DNA of 64,000 nucleotides from JAAZMF01 sp036786445 (GTDB lineage Bacteria; Bacillota; Limnochordia; DTU087), in assembly GCA_036786445.1 (NCBI GenBank), contig DAIQRD010000001.1, positions 1-64,000 on the forward strand, written 5' to 3'. Under the pieces are notes generated by a model. The model was not told the origin of the DNA. It saw nothing but the letters and a program-made list of their open reading frames with translations, and did not search any database. Shown here one piece after another: positions 8,789-17,080 of this stretch (position 1 is its first letter; each line of letters opens with the position of its first letter). A program made the translations under genes and the position numbers.

Positions 8789-9116
8789 CAGCATCGCCCC
8801 AGAGATTATCCAAATCGTAAAACTCCCTCTCTGCATGGTGAAATACGTGCACGATGACATCTCCTAGATCCACCAATACCCAGCGGGCGTCATCGCCACC
8901 TTCCCGCCTCTTGATCTTGAGATCATCATCTTTGACCTCATCGAGAATAGCTCCGGTGATAGCCCTTAGGTGGACCATAGAGTCACCACTGCAGATCACA
9001 AAATAGTCGGTAATAAAGGTAACCGACCTCATATCCAACACTTTGACATCAAGAGCCTTTCTGTCCGAGGCCGCCTGTGCCACCCGCAACGCTAGATTTC
9101 TACTATCCAGTACCAT
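8763..9116 (-). CDS. rsfS: Ribosome silencing factor RsfS
   Basis: Small protein that binds ribosomal protein L14 and blocks subunit joining when nutrients are scarce. 117 residues. The family signature is seen in DVKVLDMRSVTFITDYFVICSG and in ARWVLVDLGDVIVHVF with the C-terminal FYDLDNLWGDA. The ATG follows GGAGG closely. It is downstream of the LCP-family gene, yqeK and nadD, the widely conserved nadD-yqeK-rsfS arrangement. Confidence 0.97.
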   Translation of the reverse strand: MVLDSRNLALRVAQAASDRKALDVKVLDMRSVTFITDYFVICSGDSMVHLRAITGAILDEVKDDDLKIKRREGGDDARWVLVDLGDVIVHVFHHAEREFYDLDNLWGDADEVDWAAN

Positions 9117-9163
9117 CTCTCCTCCCTTTCAGCTAACCTTTAGGCAACAAAAAACTCACAAGG

Positions 9164-10474
9164 CTAGAGCTGTGGCATTGAGAAGTTCTCACCAACGATC
9201 ACCATCACATCGTAACGGTCGCCTCCCCAGGCCACAATGTCTGAATCGTCCTCATCGATTATTCTTGCCCCAAAAATATCGGCGATCTGGGCACCCACGT
9301 CCCGCCGGGCGGGATTCACGATCACTTCTGTCTCTCGGTAACCGAACCGTTGGGCATCCCTGACATCAATTACTTGGTAACCCTGCTCTCTCAACCGGGC
9401 AGCGGCATAGCCGGCGGCTCCTGTGGCGCCACTACCATTAAGCACCTGAATAGTCACAGGCTCCACACCCCAGATCAGCTTATCCACCATGACCTGGGTA
9501 GCATCGGGGTTAGGCACCCAATAGCTCACACCACCAACCTTATCCCCTGTCCCTGGTACTAGAGCTGTAACTATGGAATCATCACTAACATCCCGCATAG
9601 CCAAACCCAAGCCCATTATCTGCGTGAAAGGTAGATTCGTGGATACGCAATCCCATAGCTGTAGACTCAAAGCAGGCACCTTGGCAACGGTAGAAGGTTG
9701 CAGCAACTCTTGGGCCAAGGCATGCATAAACTTCTGCTGGCGACGGATGCGGCCGCCATATTCACCTTGAGCGGGATCTACCAACGCTACATCTCCCAGG
9801 CCATCAGCCCGAAACCGAACATAAGCCAAGGCATTTGCTCCATCTAGTCGTTGGCGACCGGGATAGAGATTGATGTGTAAATCTTGGGCATAATCATCAT
9901 ATTTCATCCGCCGCTCCACATCTATCTCCACTCCACCTAAAATATCCACTATGCGCTCAAATCCTTCGAAATCCAGCTTGACATAGTACTTAACTGGTAC
10001 GTCTAGGAACTGCGAGACTGTGGCCATGGCCAGCCGGGGGCCTCCATACGCATGGGCAGCATTGACTTTGTCGTACCCCTTTCTTCCTGGGATCTGAACC
10101 CGGGTGTCTCGGGGAATGGAAACCAGTGACACATGCCCTTGAGCGGGATCAATGCTGGCCAAGATCATGGTATCGGTACGACCAGGGTCATCAAGCCCCC
10201 CATCTATACCTAAGATAAGCACATTTACACGCTCAGCAGTATCCCGCTGGGCCTTACTGGAAGTAGAATCAACAGGGCGCCCACTGTTATGCGGGAAAAA
10301 CCCTATGCCCCTGTTGTACGTGTAATAAGCAGTTCCGATGGTCAGCAAGATGGCCAGGACTGCTACAATGCCATAGTAAATCATACGCCTCTTTTTGCGT
10401 TCTCTCTTAAGTCGGCGTTTTTCCTCCAACTCCTGTCGCCTAATCTCCAGCTCTTCCGGTGTTAACACAGCCAC
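9164..10474 (-). CDS. LytR-CpsA-Psr family cell-wall glycopolymer ligase
   Basis: LCP proteins transfer wall polymers such as teichoic acids from lipid carriers to peptidoglycan outside the membrane. A charged N-terminal tail (EEKRRLKRERKKRR) precedes one membrane helix at about residues 31-50. The LCP domain starts near VNVLILGIDGG and has TDTMILASIDP, SIPRDTRV and KVNAAHAYGG, with catalytic-type Arg and Asp residues. A C-terminal LytR_C domain starts near VTIQVLNGSGATGAAG. At 436 residues it is a normal two-domain member. The start may be GTG 10474 or the better spaced in-frame GTG at 10468. The LCP gene between yqeK and rsfS is a common clostridial arrangement. Confidence 0.9.
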   Translation of the reverse strand: MAVLTPEELEIRRQELEEKRRLKRERKKRRMIYYGIVAVLAILLTIGTAYYTYNRGIGFFPHNSGRPVDSTSSKAQRDTAERVNVLILGIDGGLDDPGRTDTMILASIDPAQGHVSLVSIPRDTRVQIPGRKGYDKVNAAHAYGGPRLAMATVSQFLDVPVKYYVKLDFEGFERIVDILGGVEIDVERRMKYDDYAQDLHINLYPGRQRLDGANALAYVRFRADGLGDVALVDPAQGEYGGRIRRQQKFMHALAQELLQPSTVAKVPALSLQLWDCVSTNLPFTQIMGLGLAMRDVSDDSIVTALVPGTGDKVGGVSYWVPNPDATQVMVDKLIWGVEPVTIQVLNGSGATGAAGYAAARLREQGYQVIDVRDAQRFGYRETEVIVNPARRDVGAQIADIFGARIIDEDDSDIVAWGGDRYDVMVIVGENFSMPQL

Positions 10475-10519
10475 ACCCCCTTTCTCTCAAATACCTATTG
10501 CATCACGGCCTAGCATACT

Positions 10520-11122
10520 TCAACCATTCTGATCCGCTGCTTCCGCTGCTCTAATCTCTCCCAATAGCCAGTTGCGGGCAGCAACCGTCCGAGGGTGAAT
10601 GAGTAACCCCCGCTCCATGACATGGATCAGAGTGCGATCCATAGCCTGAACGAGGGCAGCGGTGAGATTTTGGTTGGCTAGCTCCCGTAGCTCGTCCACT
10701 CCCGGAAAAGACCGCTGCGGCTCTACGTAATCAGCCAAATAAATTATCTTTTCTAATAACGACATTGGCACTCTACCAGTTGTATGGTAGCAAATGGCTA
10801 ATAGGACTTCCTCGTCTTCGATGCCAAATATCCCTTGGGCGAGCTGGGCGCTGACTGGGCCGTGTAATAAACCGGTCTCAACCCTCTCAACCTCATCCAT
10901 AACTATACCAAATTCTAACACCCTGTTCAACAGGATATTATTGGACGGGCTCTTGCCACAATCGTGTAATAGACCAGCTAATTGGGCCTTCTCTATATCG
11001 CCACCATGCCGCGCCGCCAGCTCACCCGCTGCAGCTGACACCCCTAAGGAGTGGATATATCTTTCTGGCGATAGCATAGATTGCAGCCGCTCCCGGATAA
11101 CCTCGTACGATAGTTCCGCCAT
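10520..11122 (-). CDS. yqeK: HD-domain diadenosine tetraphosphatase YqeK
   Basis: HD-superfamily hydrolase that splits symmetrical Ap4A and Ap4A-like nucleotides into ADP. 200 residues. Metal ligands are visible as RYIHSLGV (His), LLHDCGKS (HD) and the later ICYHTTG and YLADYVEPQR. The ATG follows GGGAG at 6 nt. It begins 11 nt after nadD, with which it is usually paired or fused in Bacillota. Confidence 0.93.
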   Translation of the reverse strand: MAELSYEVIRERLQSMLSPERYIHSLGVSAAAGELAARHGGDIEKAQLAGLLHDCGKSPSNNILLNRVLEFGIVMDEVERVETGLLHGPVSAQLAQGIFGIEDEEVLLAICYHTTGRVPMSLLEKIIYLADYVEPQRSFPGVDELRELANQNLTAALVQAMDRTLIHVMERGLLIHPRTVAARNWLLGEIRAAEAADQNG

Positions 11123-11133
11123 ATGCAGCTCCC

Positions 11134-11778
11134 TTACCGGTCCTCGCCCTTACCCCCTGTCCCATACAGGCCCTCTCCATAGATGTAAGTAGCCACCGTC
11201 TCCGGCAGAAGATATCGAATGGACCTACCATTCGCTAACCGGCGCCGCAAATCTGTGGAAGATATGCCCATGGGTGGCATTTCCAGAATATGAATCCGAT
11301 CCTGAAAGGGTTCATATAGGGGCCCCAGAGCAGTGGCCAGTTGATCTAGGCCATATCCTGGCCGTGTGACAGCTATAAATTCGGCAAGTCCTAGGACTTG
11401 CTCCGGTGCCTTCCAGGTCAGGATCTCCAGTATAGCATCGGCACCGGTAATAAAATACATGCTTGTCTCCGGTGGCAGGATCTCCGTTAGGTCTGTGAGA
11501 GTGTCCACCGTGTAAGTCACCCTACCCCGATCCAGATCTACCCTGGATGCCTCGAAACCGGGATTACCCATAATCGCCAAGAGAGTCATCAAATAGCGGT
11601 GGCGGGCGGGAGTGACCTGCCCCTCAACTTTATGAGGAGGGATTCCGGCTGGGACGAAGATGATCTTCTCCAGACCGAAGGCCTCTCTGGCTTCTTCAGC
11701 CGCCACTAGGTGACCATAGTGAATTGGATCAAAGGTCCCGCCCATGACTCCAATGCGCTGGGCTTTGACTTCAGTCAT
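11134..11778 (-). CDS. nadD: Nicotinate-nucleotide adenylyltransferase
   Basis: Converts nicotinate mononucleotide and ATP to deamido-NAD in NAD synthesis. 214 residues. The nucleotidyltransferase motif GGTFDPIHYGHL lies near the start, then FVPAGIPPHK and, near the C-terminus, the ISSTDLRRRL motif. It lies between proA (11-nt gap) and yqeK. Confidence 0.97.
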   Translation of the reverse strand: MTEVKAQRIGVMGGTFDPIHYGHLVAAEEAREAFGLEKIIFVPAGIPPHKVEGQVTPARHRYLMTLLAIMGNPGFEASRVDLDRGRVTYTVDTLTDLTEILPPETSMYFITGADAILEILTWKAPEQVLGLAEFIAVTRPGYGLDQLATALGPLYEPFQDRIHILEMPPMGISSTDLRRRLANGRSIRYLLPETVATYIYGEGLYGTGGKGEDR

Positions 11779-11789
11779 GTTGTACCACC

Positions 11790-13055
11790 CTATGCCCTGA
11801 TCTGTCCATTGCCCAAAATCACAAACTTAGTGGAGGTCAGCTCTTCCAATCCCATAGGTCCCCTTGCATGGAGCTTCTGGGTAGAAATGCCAATCTCCGC
11901 TCCCAAACCAAATTGCTGCCCATCAGTAAACCGGGTAGAAGCATTGACGTAGACTGCCGCCGCATCCACTTTTTCCAAGAACTCCCGGGCATTGCCATAG
12001 TCGTTAGTCAAAATCGCCTCCGAGTGACCTGTCCCGTATCTCCCTATGTGATCTACTGCTTCGGTCAAGCTGTCTACCACCTTGATGGCCAATACCAAAT
12101 CCAGGTACTCCGTCTCCCAATCTTCTTCCACAGCCGCCTCAATCTGAGGCAGCACCTTCCGGGACTCATCACACCCCCTAAGCCTAACGCCCTCCTCCAA
12201 GAGACTGGCTGCTGCCATGGGTAGGAACTCAAGGGCGATATCTTTATGCACCAAAAGTGTCTCCAGTGCATTACAAACACCGGGTCTTTGGCATTTGGCA
12301 TTAATCACAATATCCCTAGCCTCATCTAGCAAAGCGCTCTGGTCCACATAAATATGACAATTGCCTTCACCGGTCTGGATGATAGGTACTGTCGCGTTCT
12401 CCAGGACTGAGCGAATTAATCCCCTGCCTCCTCGAGGAATCAGTACATCTACCAGATCAGACTGTCGCATCAATGCTCGGGTAGCCGCCCGGTCTGTATC
12501 TTCGATAATCTGGATAGAGGTCTCCGGCAAAGCGCTACCTTCTAAAGCCGCACTCATGGTGCGGACAATGGCCACATTGGAGTGTAAAGCCTCAGAGCCT
12601 CCCCTGAGGATCACGGCATTACCGGATTTTAGGCAGAGTCCGGCGGCATCCACGGTGACATTGGGCCTCGCCTCATAGATTATGCCAATAACACCCAAGG
12701 GCACCCGCACCCGACCCACTTCCAACCCATTTGGCCGACGGGTCATGGACACCGTCACACCTATGGGATCTGGTAAAGCAGCTACTTCCCTCAGCCCGTT
12801 GGCTGCACCTACCAGCCGTGCCTCATTGAGGGTCAGGCGATCAACCAATGCATCAGATATACCCTTGCCCCGTGCCACGGCCACATCTCGAGCATTAGCT
12901 GCAAGTATGGCCGCACTGTTATCTTCTAAAGCAGCAGCCATGTTCAAGAGGGCAGCATTCTTCTCATTGGTGGAGGCATTGCGCAACTGCTGGGCTGCCT
13001 CCTTGGCCACTACGGCTTGTGCCCTGACCATGCTATCCGCGTTACCTGCATTCAC
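11790..13055 (-). CDS. proA: Gamma-glutamyl phosphate reductase
   Basis: NADPH-dependent reduction of gamma-glutamyl phosphate to glutamate semialdehyde, the second step of proline synthesis. The aldehyde-dehydrogenase-type fold shows GVIGIIYEARPNVT, the nucleotide region GNAVILRGGSEA and the catalytic Cys in CQRPGVCNALETLL. The frame is open to a GTG at 13064, but the in-frame GTG at 13055 stands 8 nt after GAGGAG and is preferred, giving about 421 residues. It sits 5 nt after the proB stop, so proBA are one unit. No proline-type T-box was seen upstream. Confidence 0.96.
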   Translation of the reverse strand: MNAGNADSMVRAQAVVAKEAAQQLRNASTNEKNAALLNMAAALEDNSAAILAANARDVAVARGKGISDALVDRLTLNEARLVGAANGLREVAALPDPIGVTVSMTRRPNGLEVGRVRVPLGVIGIIYEARPNVTVDAAGLCLKSGNAVILRGGSEALHSNVAIVRTMSAALEGSALPETSIQIIEDTDRAATRALMRQSDLVDVLIPRGGRGLIRSVLENATVPIIQTGEGNCHIYVDQSALLDEARDIVINAKCQRPGVCNALETLLVHKDIALEFLPMAAASLLEEGVRLRGCDESRKVLPQIEAAVEEDWETEYLDLVLAIKVVDSLTEAVDHIGRYGTGHSEAILTNDYGNAREFLEKVDAAAVYVNASTRFTDGQQFGLGAEIGISTQKLHARGPMGLEELTSTKFVILGNGQIRA

Positions 13056-13060
13056 ATACC

Positions 13061-14152
13061 TCACTCCTCAGGAAATAATACCAAGTTATCGCGGTGGATG
13101 ACTTCATCATAATCCTTGTGATCCAAAAACCTGTCAATGGCGTCAGAGCGATGGCCCTTAATCAGATCTATTTCTCCGGATGTGAAATTGCTCAGCCCCC
13201 GGCCGATCTCCCGATTCTCGGCATCGATTACAGAGATCAAATCCCCCGCGGCAAAAGATCCCAGAACTTGGGTGATCCCAATGGGAAGTAAGCTCTTGCC
13301 CGCTCCCAGCAATGCTTGTCTAGCACCATCGTCGACACATACTCGCCCCTGGGGTTGATGGTAGAAAGCCAGCCACTGTTTTCTGCTGTTTAGGCGATCA
13401 GCTTCTGGCAAGAACAACGTACCTACCGGTTTGGCTGCCACCACATCGTGAATCACCCCGGCGCGACTTCCTTGTGCTATGATCATGGGTATCCCCGATC
13501 GACAGGCGATGCGGGCAGCTTGGAATTTAGTCATCATGCCACCGGTTCCTTGGGCGCTACCAGCACCTCCAGCTACCGGAGCAAACTCATCAATACTGGT
13601 GATCACATCCAACAACTTGGCATCAGGGTTTAGTCTGGGATCGGAGGTATAAACGCCATCTACATCCGATAAGACCAAAAGGAGATCGGCCCCTACTAAA
13701 GCAGCCACTAGGGCAGATAAAGTATCATTGTCTCCGAACTTAATCTCATCAACAGCTACAGTGTCATTCTCATTGACAATGGGCACCGCCCGATACCTCA
13801 GAAGCTCCAGTAAAGTATGGCGGGAGTTGAGGTACCGTACCCGGCTATTGAGATCTTCACGGGTCAGAAGTACCTGGGCCACTACCTGCCCATACTCGGA
13901 GAAGAGTTTTTCATATACCTGCATCAGCAGCCCCTGGCCCACCGCGGCCACGGCCTGTTTGGCTGGTAGGGTAGTGGGCCTTTGCGTAAAACCCAAGCGA
14001 CTAATACCAGCACCAATAGCACCGGATGTAACTAAAACTACATCCATGCCTCGGTTGTTCAGATCTGCGATTTCCCGCACTAAAGACTCCAATCGCTGTA
14101 AATTCAACCGGTAGGTGGGGTAGGTAATACTACTAGTGCCAACTTTAATCAC
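13061..14152 (-). CDS. proB: Glutamate 5-kinase
   Basis: Phosphorylates glutamate for proline synthesis. The kinase domain shows VTSGAIGAGISRLG, NENDTVAVDEIKFGDND and GTGGMMTKFQAA; a C-terminal PUA domain follows from about residue 270 (GRVCVDDGARQALLGAGKSLLP). The only usual start codon is GTG 14152, which places the N-terminus right at the first strand (IKVGTSS), a few residues shorter than typical RIVVKIGTSS starts, and the ribosome site is weak. The frame is open upstream to the yhbY stop with no ATG. The 3' end lies 5 nt before proA. Confidence 0.95.
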   Translation of the reverse strand: MIKVGTSSITYPTYRLNLQRLESLVREIADLNNRGMDVVLVTSGAIGAGISRLGFTQRPTTLPAKQAVAAVGQGLLMQVYEKLFSEYGQVVAQVLLTREDLNSRVRYLNSRHTLLELLRYRAVPIVNENDTVAVDEIKFGDNDTLSALVAALVGADLLLVLSDVDGVYTSDPRLNPDAKLLDVITSIDEFAPVAGGAGSAQGTGGMMTKFQAARIACRSGIPMIIAQGSRAGVIHDVVAAKPVGTLFLPEADRLNSRKQWLAFYHQPQGRVCVDDGARQALLGAGKSLLPIGITQVLGSFAAGDLISVIDAENREIGRGLSNFTSGEIDLIKGHRSDAIDRFLDHKDYDEVIHRDNLVLFPEE

Positions 14153-14188
14153 TACACGATTAACTTTCCGGAAGACACTCGCTTCGCA

Positions 14189-14491
14189 TCATAGATCAGC
14201 AATGCCCCCTTTGCCAGGATTCTTCTGGGAGAGCCGGTACAGGACAATAATCTTACCAATTCTCTGTACCACTTCTGATCTAGTTAAATTCGCCAAAGTC
14301 CTGGCTAGTTCCTCGGGGTCTTCATCAGTATTCTGCAGTAATCGGATCTTGATAAGTTCCCGAGCCTCTAGAGCTTCATCGATTTGTTCGAGGAGGTTAT
14401 CGCTTACTCCACCCTTGCCCACTTGGATAATGGCTGGCATATCATTGGCCAATCCCCGCAAATGTGCCCGTTGTTTGCTAGTTAGCACCAT
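14189..14491 (-). CDS. yhbY: YhbY-type CRM-domain RNA-binding protein
   Basis: CRS1-YhbY (CRM) domain protein linked to 50S ribosome assembly. 100 residues. The N-terminal KQRAHLRGLANDMPAIIQVGKGG and the central RELIKIRLLQN are the family hallmarks. It stands between obg and proB; obg-yhbY linkage is common in Bacillota. Its TGA stop lies in the same frame as proB, 12 codons upstream of the proB GTG. Confidence 0.95.
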   Translation of the reverse strand: MVLTSKQRAHLRGLANDMPAIIQVGKGGVSDNLLEQIDEALEARELIKIRLLQNTDEDPEELARTLANLTRSEVVQRIGKIIVLYRLSQKNPGKGGIADL

Positions 14492-14505
14492 CTATCATCC
14501 CGCCC

Positions 14506-15813
14506 TCAACTGAGATACTCAAATTCCCATTCCTCGACTTTCACTATGTCCCCATCCTGCACCCCGGCTTCTCGTAAGGCATCGATCACTCCAATATCCC
14601 TCAGCATTCTCAGTAGCCATCGTAAGGTCTCTGCATTGTTCAAGTCATGCCGCTTCAAAAGGCGTCGGAGGCCTTCGCCGCCCACCACAAAGCCATCATC
14701 TGTTTCAGTGACGGTGAAGTCTTCCAAAGGCGCACTCGTCCTGGGGATAGTAATCATAACTGGCTCCTCTGGAGCCTCTAACCCAATTCGTGCATCTGCT
14801 TCAGCCTCTGCCTCTTGGGACTGTAGAGTCTGCAGCTTCTGCCAGATTCTATAGGTCAGCTCCTGGATCCCCTGGCGAGTTGCTGCCGAGATCCCAAGAA
14901 TATCCCCTTCCACCACAGCTTGTAACCTCTGCAAATTCCCGTGGCCTTCCGGCAAATCCAACTTATTTCCCACAACTATATAGGGTCTAGCTGCCAATTC
15001 AGCACTGAACAAGCCTAGCTCATCTCGGATCTGCTGAAAATCATCTATGGGGTCCCGACCTTCCATTCCGGAGCAATCCACCACATGTACCAAGAGCCGG
15101 GTGCGCTCCACATGGCGGAGAAAATCATGCCCCAGGCCCACACCGGCATGGGCACCCTCAATCAGGCCAGGTATATCTGCCACTACAAAACTCTTTCCTG
15201 CTTCCACCTTCACTACTCCCAAGTTGGGTGCCAATGTAGTGAAAGGGTAAGCTGCTACCTTGGGCCTTGCTGCCGATATCACTGACAGCAAAGTGGATTT
15301 GCCGGCATTGGGATAACCCACCAATCCCACATCGGCAATGAGTTTGAGTTCCAACCTAAGCCAGCGGGATTCGCCAGGTTCCCCTCTTTCAGCAAAGGTC
15401 GGCGCTTGCCTCGTGGAAGTAGCAAATACTGCATTACCCCGGCCTCCTCTACCACCCTGTGCTGCCAAGAGGCGCTGGCGAGGGCTGGTTAGATCAGCTA
15501 TAACTGCATCATTTTCATCATTATGAACCACCGTGCCCGGCGGCACTCCCACGATGAGATCCTCCGCATTCTTGCCATGTTGCTTGCTTCCTCTGCCATC
15601 CCCACCTCTGGCCGCCTTATAATTGACCCGATAACGAAAATCCAGCAACGTGGTCATGGAGGGGTCTACCTCAACGATGACATTGCCACCCCTACCTCCA
15701 TTGCCTCCGTCGGGCCCTCCGGCAGGTATGTATTTCTCCCGTCGAAAACCCACACAGCCGTCACCACCATCTCCAGCGCTGACAAAAATCCTAGCCCGGT
15801 CCACAAATTGCAT
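14506..15813 (-). CDS. obg: Obg-family GTPase
   Basis: Essential GTPase acting in 50S ribosome maturation and, in Bacillus subtilis, in stress and sporulation signalling. The Gly-rich Obg fold starts at the N-terminus (AGDGGDGCVGFRREK). The G domain has G1 GYPNAGKST, G3 DIPGL and G4 NKLD. The C-terminal OCT domain ends at KVEEWEFEYL. Start ATG 15813 is fixed by GGAGGTGAT at 6 nt; the frame is open to 15849 without a better site. About 435 residues. Confidence 0.97.
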   Translation of the reverse strand: MQFVDRARIFVSAGDGGDGCVGFRREKYIPAGGPDGGNGGRGGNVIVEVDPSMTTLLDFRYRVNYKAARGGDGRGSKQHGKNAEDLIVGVPPGTVVHNDENDAVIADLTSPRQRLLAAQGGRGGRGNAVFATSTRQAPTFAERGEPGESRWLRLELKLIADVGLVGYPNAGKSTLLSVISAARPKVAAYPFTTLAPNLGVVKVEAGKSFVVADIPGLIEGAHAGVGLGHDFLRHVERTRLLVHVVDCSGMEGRDPIDDFQQIRDELGLFSAELAARPYIVVGNKLDLPEGHGNLQRLQAVVEGDILGISAATRQGIQELTYRIWQKLQTLQSQEAEAEADARIGLEAPEEPVMITIPRTSAPLEDFTVTETDDGFVVGGEGLRRLLKRHDLNNAETLRWLLRMLRDIGVIDALREAGVQDGDIVKVEEWEFEYLS

Positions 15814-15840
15814 GTCCGAATCACCTCCCGGGTATATTAA

Positions 15841-15876
15841 AGGCCACACCCGCTAGCATCACACCGGGTGTGGCCT
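15841..15876 (-). terminator. Strong hairpin between rpmA and obg
   Basis: A perfect 12-bp stem (AGGCCACACCCG with CGGGTGTGGCCT) around a 12-nt loop, followed on the minus strand by TTAATAT. The U-tract is poor, so it may be a leaky terminator or attenuator that lowers obg expression relative to the upstream ribosomal genes. The 100 nt from 15877 to 15975 hold no gene. Confidence 0.6.
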
Positions 15877-15975
15877 CCTATGCTTCGTCCCACCAGCTTA
15901 GTCTCGCTGCCCTACCCGAACCCGTTACCACTTACAAGTGATACCGACTGACAGCTGAGCCCAGAGCATCAATTA

Positions 15976-16263
15976 CTATGCAGTAACCGCGCCATTCTCA
16001 GGGGAAATGCTGACCTGTTTCCTGCCTTTCCTTACCTGCTCAAAGCTCACATACCCATCGACCCTGGCGAAAAGGGTGTCATCACTACCTTTACCAACAT
16101 TCGGGCCTGGGTGAATTCTGGTGCCCCGTTGCCGTACGAGGATAGAACCAGCACTGACGAACTGCCCGTCGCCTCGCTTCACACCTAATCTCTGACCCAT
16201 ACTGTCTCGGCCGTTACGGGAACTACCAGCTCCCTTTTTCTTAGCAAATAGCTGTAGATTCAT
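15976..16263 (-). CDS. rpmA: 50S ribosomal protein L27 with cleavable N-terminal extension
   Basis: Large-subunit protein near the peptidyl-transferase centre. The body shows KKGAGSSRNGRDS, LGVKRGDGQFV and GSILVRQRGTRIHPG. It begins MNLQLFAKKKG, the Bacillota-type extension that Prp removes before the KKG sequence. The start is not certain: ATG 16263 gives the usual N-terminus, but the GGGAGGTG site is better spaced from an in-frame GTG at 16269. The order rplU-prp-rpmA is the standard one. Confidence 0.96.
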   Translation of the reverse strand: MNLQLFAKKKGAGSSRNGRDSMGQRLGVKRGDGQFVSAGSILVRQRGTRIHPGPNVGKGSDDTLFARVDGYVSFEQVRKGRKQVSISPENGAVTA

Positions 16264-16282
16264 CCGCACTCTACGCACCTCC

Positions 16283-16609
16283 CTAAACTCCTATCTGGCT
16301 CACGCTGACAAAAGCAGCGTAATCTGCCTCTATGGCCTGCAAGCCCAGCAACATAGTCTGCAAAATCGTATCTATCACAATATCATCGCCCTTGCCTGCC
16401 GACAACCGGCATTCCAGGCAGCCATCAGTCATAGTCACATCTGGCTTAGCCTGGGCCAGCTCCTCTAGACCCAATATAGCCGTCTGCAAGAGCACAGATA
16501 CAGCGGCACAAACAATATCTTCACCATAAGGGGCAAAATCCGAGTGCCCTTCCGCCGCAAAGCGGCAGACTCTCCCGGCTGTATCCCTATAGATCCTGAT
16601 ATTAACCAC
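16283..16609 (-). CDS. prp: Ribosomal-processing cysteine protease Prp
   Basis: Cysteine protease that cuts the N-terminal extension from L27. 108 residues. The catalytic pair is visible: His in AAEGHSDFAPYGEDIV and Cys in VCAAVSVLLQT. Starts at a GTG with TAGGAGA at 7 nt. It lies between rplU and rpmA, and its expected substrate is the next gene. Confidence 0.95.
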   Translation of the reverse strand: MVNIRIYRDTAGRVCRFAAEGHSDFAPYGEDIVCAAVSVLLQTAILGLEELAQAKPDVTMTDGCLECRLSAGKGDDIVIDTILQTMLLGLQAIEADYAAFVSVSQIGV

Positions 16610-16620
16610 ACTAGCTTCTC

Positions 16621-16929
16621 CTAGGCATTGATCTTTTCGATCAAGAGCTCAGTGAAGGGCTGGCGATGGCCTGTCTTCTTGCGGTAATTCTTCTTGGCCT
16701 TGTACTTGAAGACAATAATCTTCTTCGCCTTGGCGATGCGCTGCACCCGGGCTGTAACACTAGCCCCGGCGATCAGGGGCTTACCGATCTTAGTTTCGTC
16801 CCCGACAACCATGAGTACTTCATCTAAGGTGACTTCAGAGCCTGCCTCTGCTGGCAGTTTTTCTACTCGGATCAGGTCACCTTCCCGCACCTTGTACTGC
16901 TTACCGCCAGTTTGCACTATTGCGTACAC
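16621..16929 (-). CDS. rplU: 50S ribosomal protein L21
   Basis: Large-subunit protein that binds 23S rRNA. It starts YAIVQTGGKQYKVREGDLI and ends with the typical FKYKAKKNYRKKTGHRQPF. The start is GTG 16929, placed 8 nt after GGAGGAGGT; the frame extends upstream to 17040, but that part lies in the leader. 102 residues, normal for the family. First gene of rplU-prp-rpmA. Confidence 0.97.
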   Translation of the reverse strand: MYAIVQTGGKQYKVREGDLIRVEKLPAEAGSEVTLDEVLMVVGDETKIGKPLIAGASVTARVQRIAKAKKIIVFKYKAKKNYRKKTGHRQPFTELLIEKINA

Positions 16930-17045
16930 TAAAATGTACCTCCTCCACGCTAGACTCGCCGAGATCAGGCGGTTCCTGTGAACACTTTCAGCCCACCCCA
17001 AGCGGTTTCGATGTCCAAGGTCCCTGAAAGACCCGAACACCTACA
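16930..17045 (-). ncRNA. Probable L21 leader RNA
   Basis: A leader of about 115 nt between a strong promoter and rplU. On the minus strand it carries GGTGTTCGGGTC, a small GGTC/GACC stem-loop, ATCGAAACCGC and TTCACAGGAACC before the ribosome site. These resemble the autoregulatory L21 leader known upstream of rplU in Bacillota. I rely on memory of the motif, so only a covariance-model search can confirm it. Confidence 0.45.
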
Positions 17046-17051
17046 GTACCG

Positions 17052-17080
17052 AGTTTATCACGGCCTGAAAAGGCTGTCAA
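17052..17080 (-). promoter_or_regulatory. Sigma-A promoter of rplU-prp-rpmA
   Basis: On the minus strand TTGACA (17080-17075), a 17-nt spacer and TAAACT (17057-17052). The -35 is perfect and overlaps the last codons of rng, so the ribosomal genes have a transcript start independent of rng. Confidence 0.7.

Noticed and set aside
8789..8860. N-terminal extension of the methyltransferase
   Set aside because: It lies inside rsfS and precedes the conserved family start.
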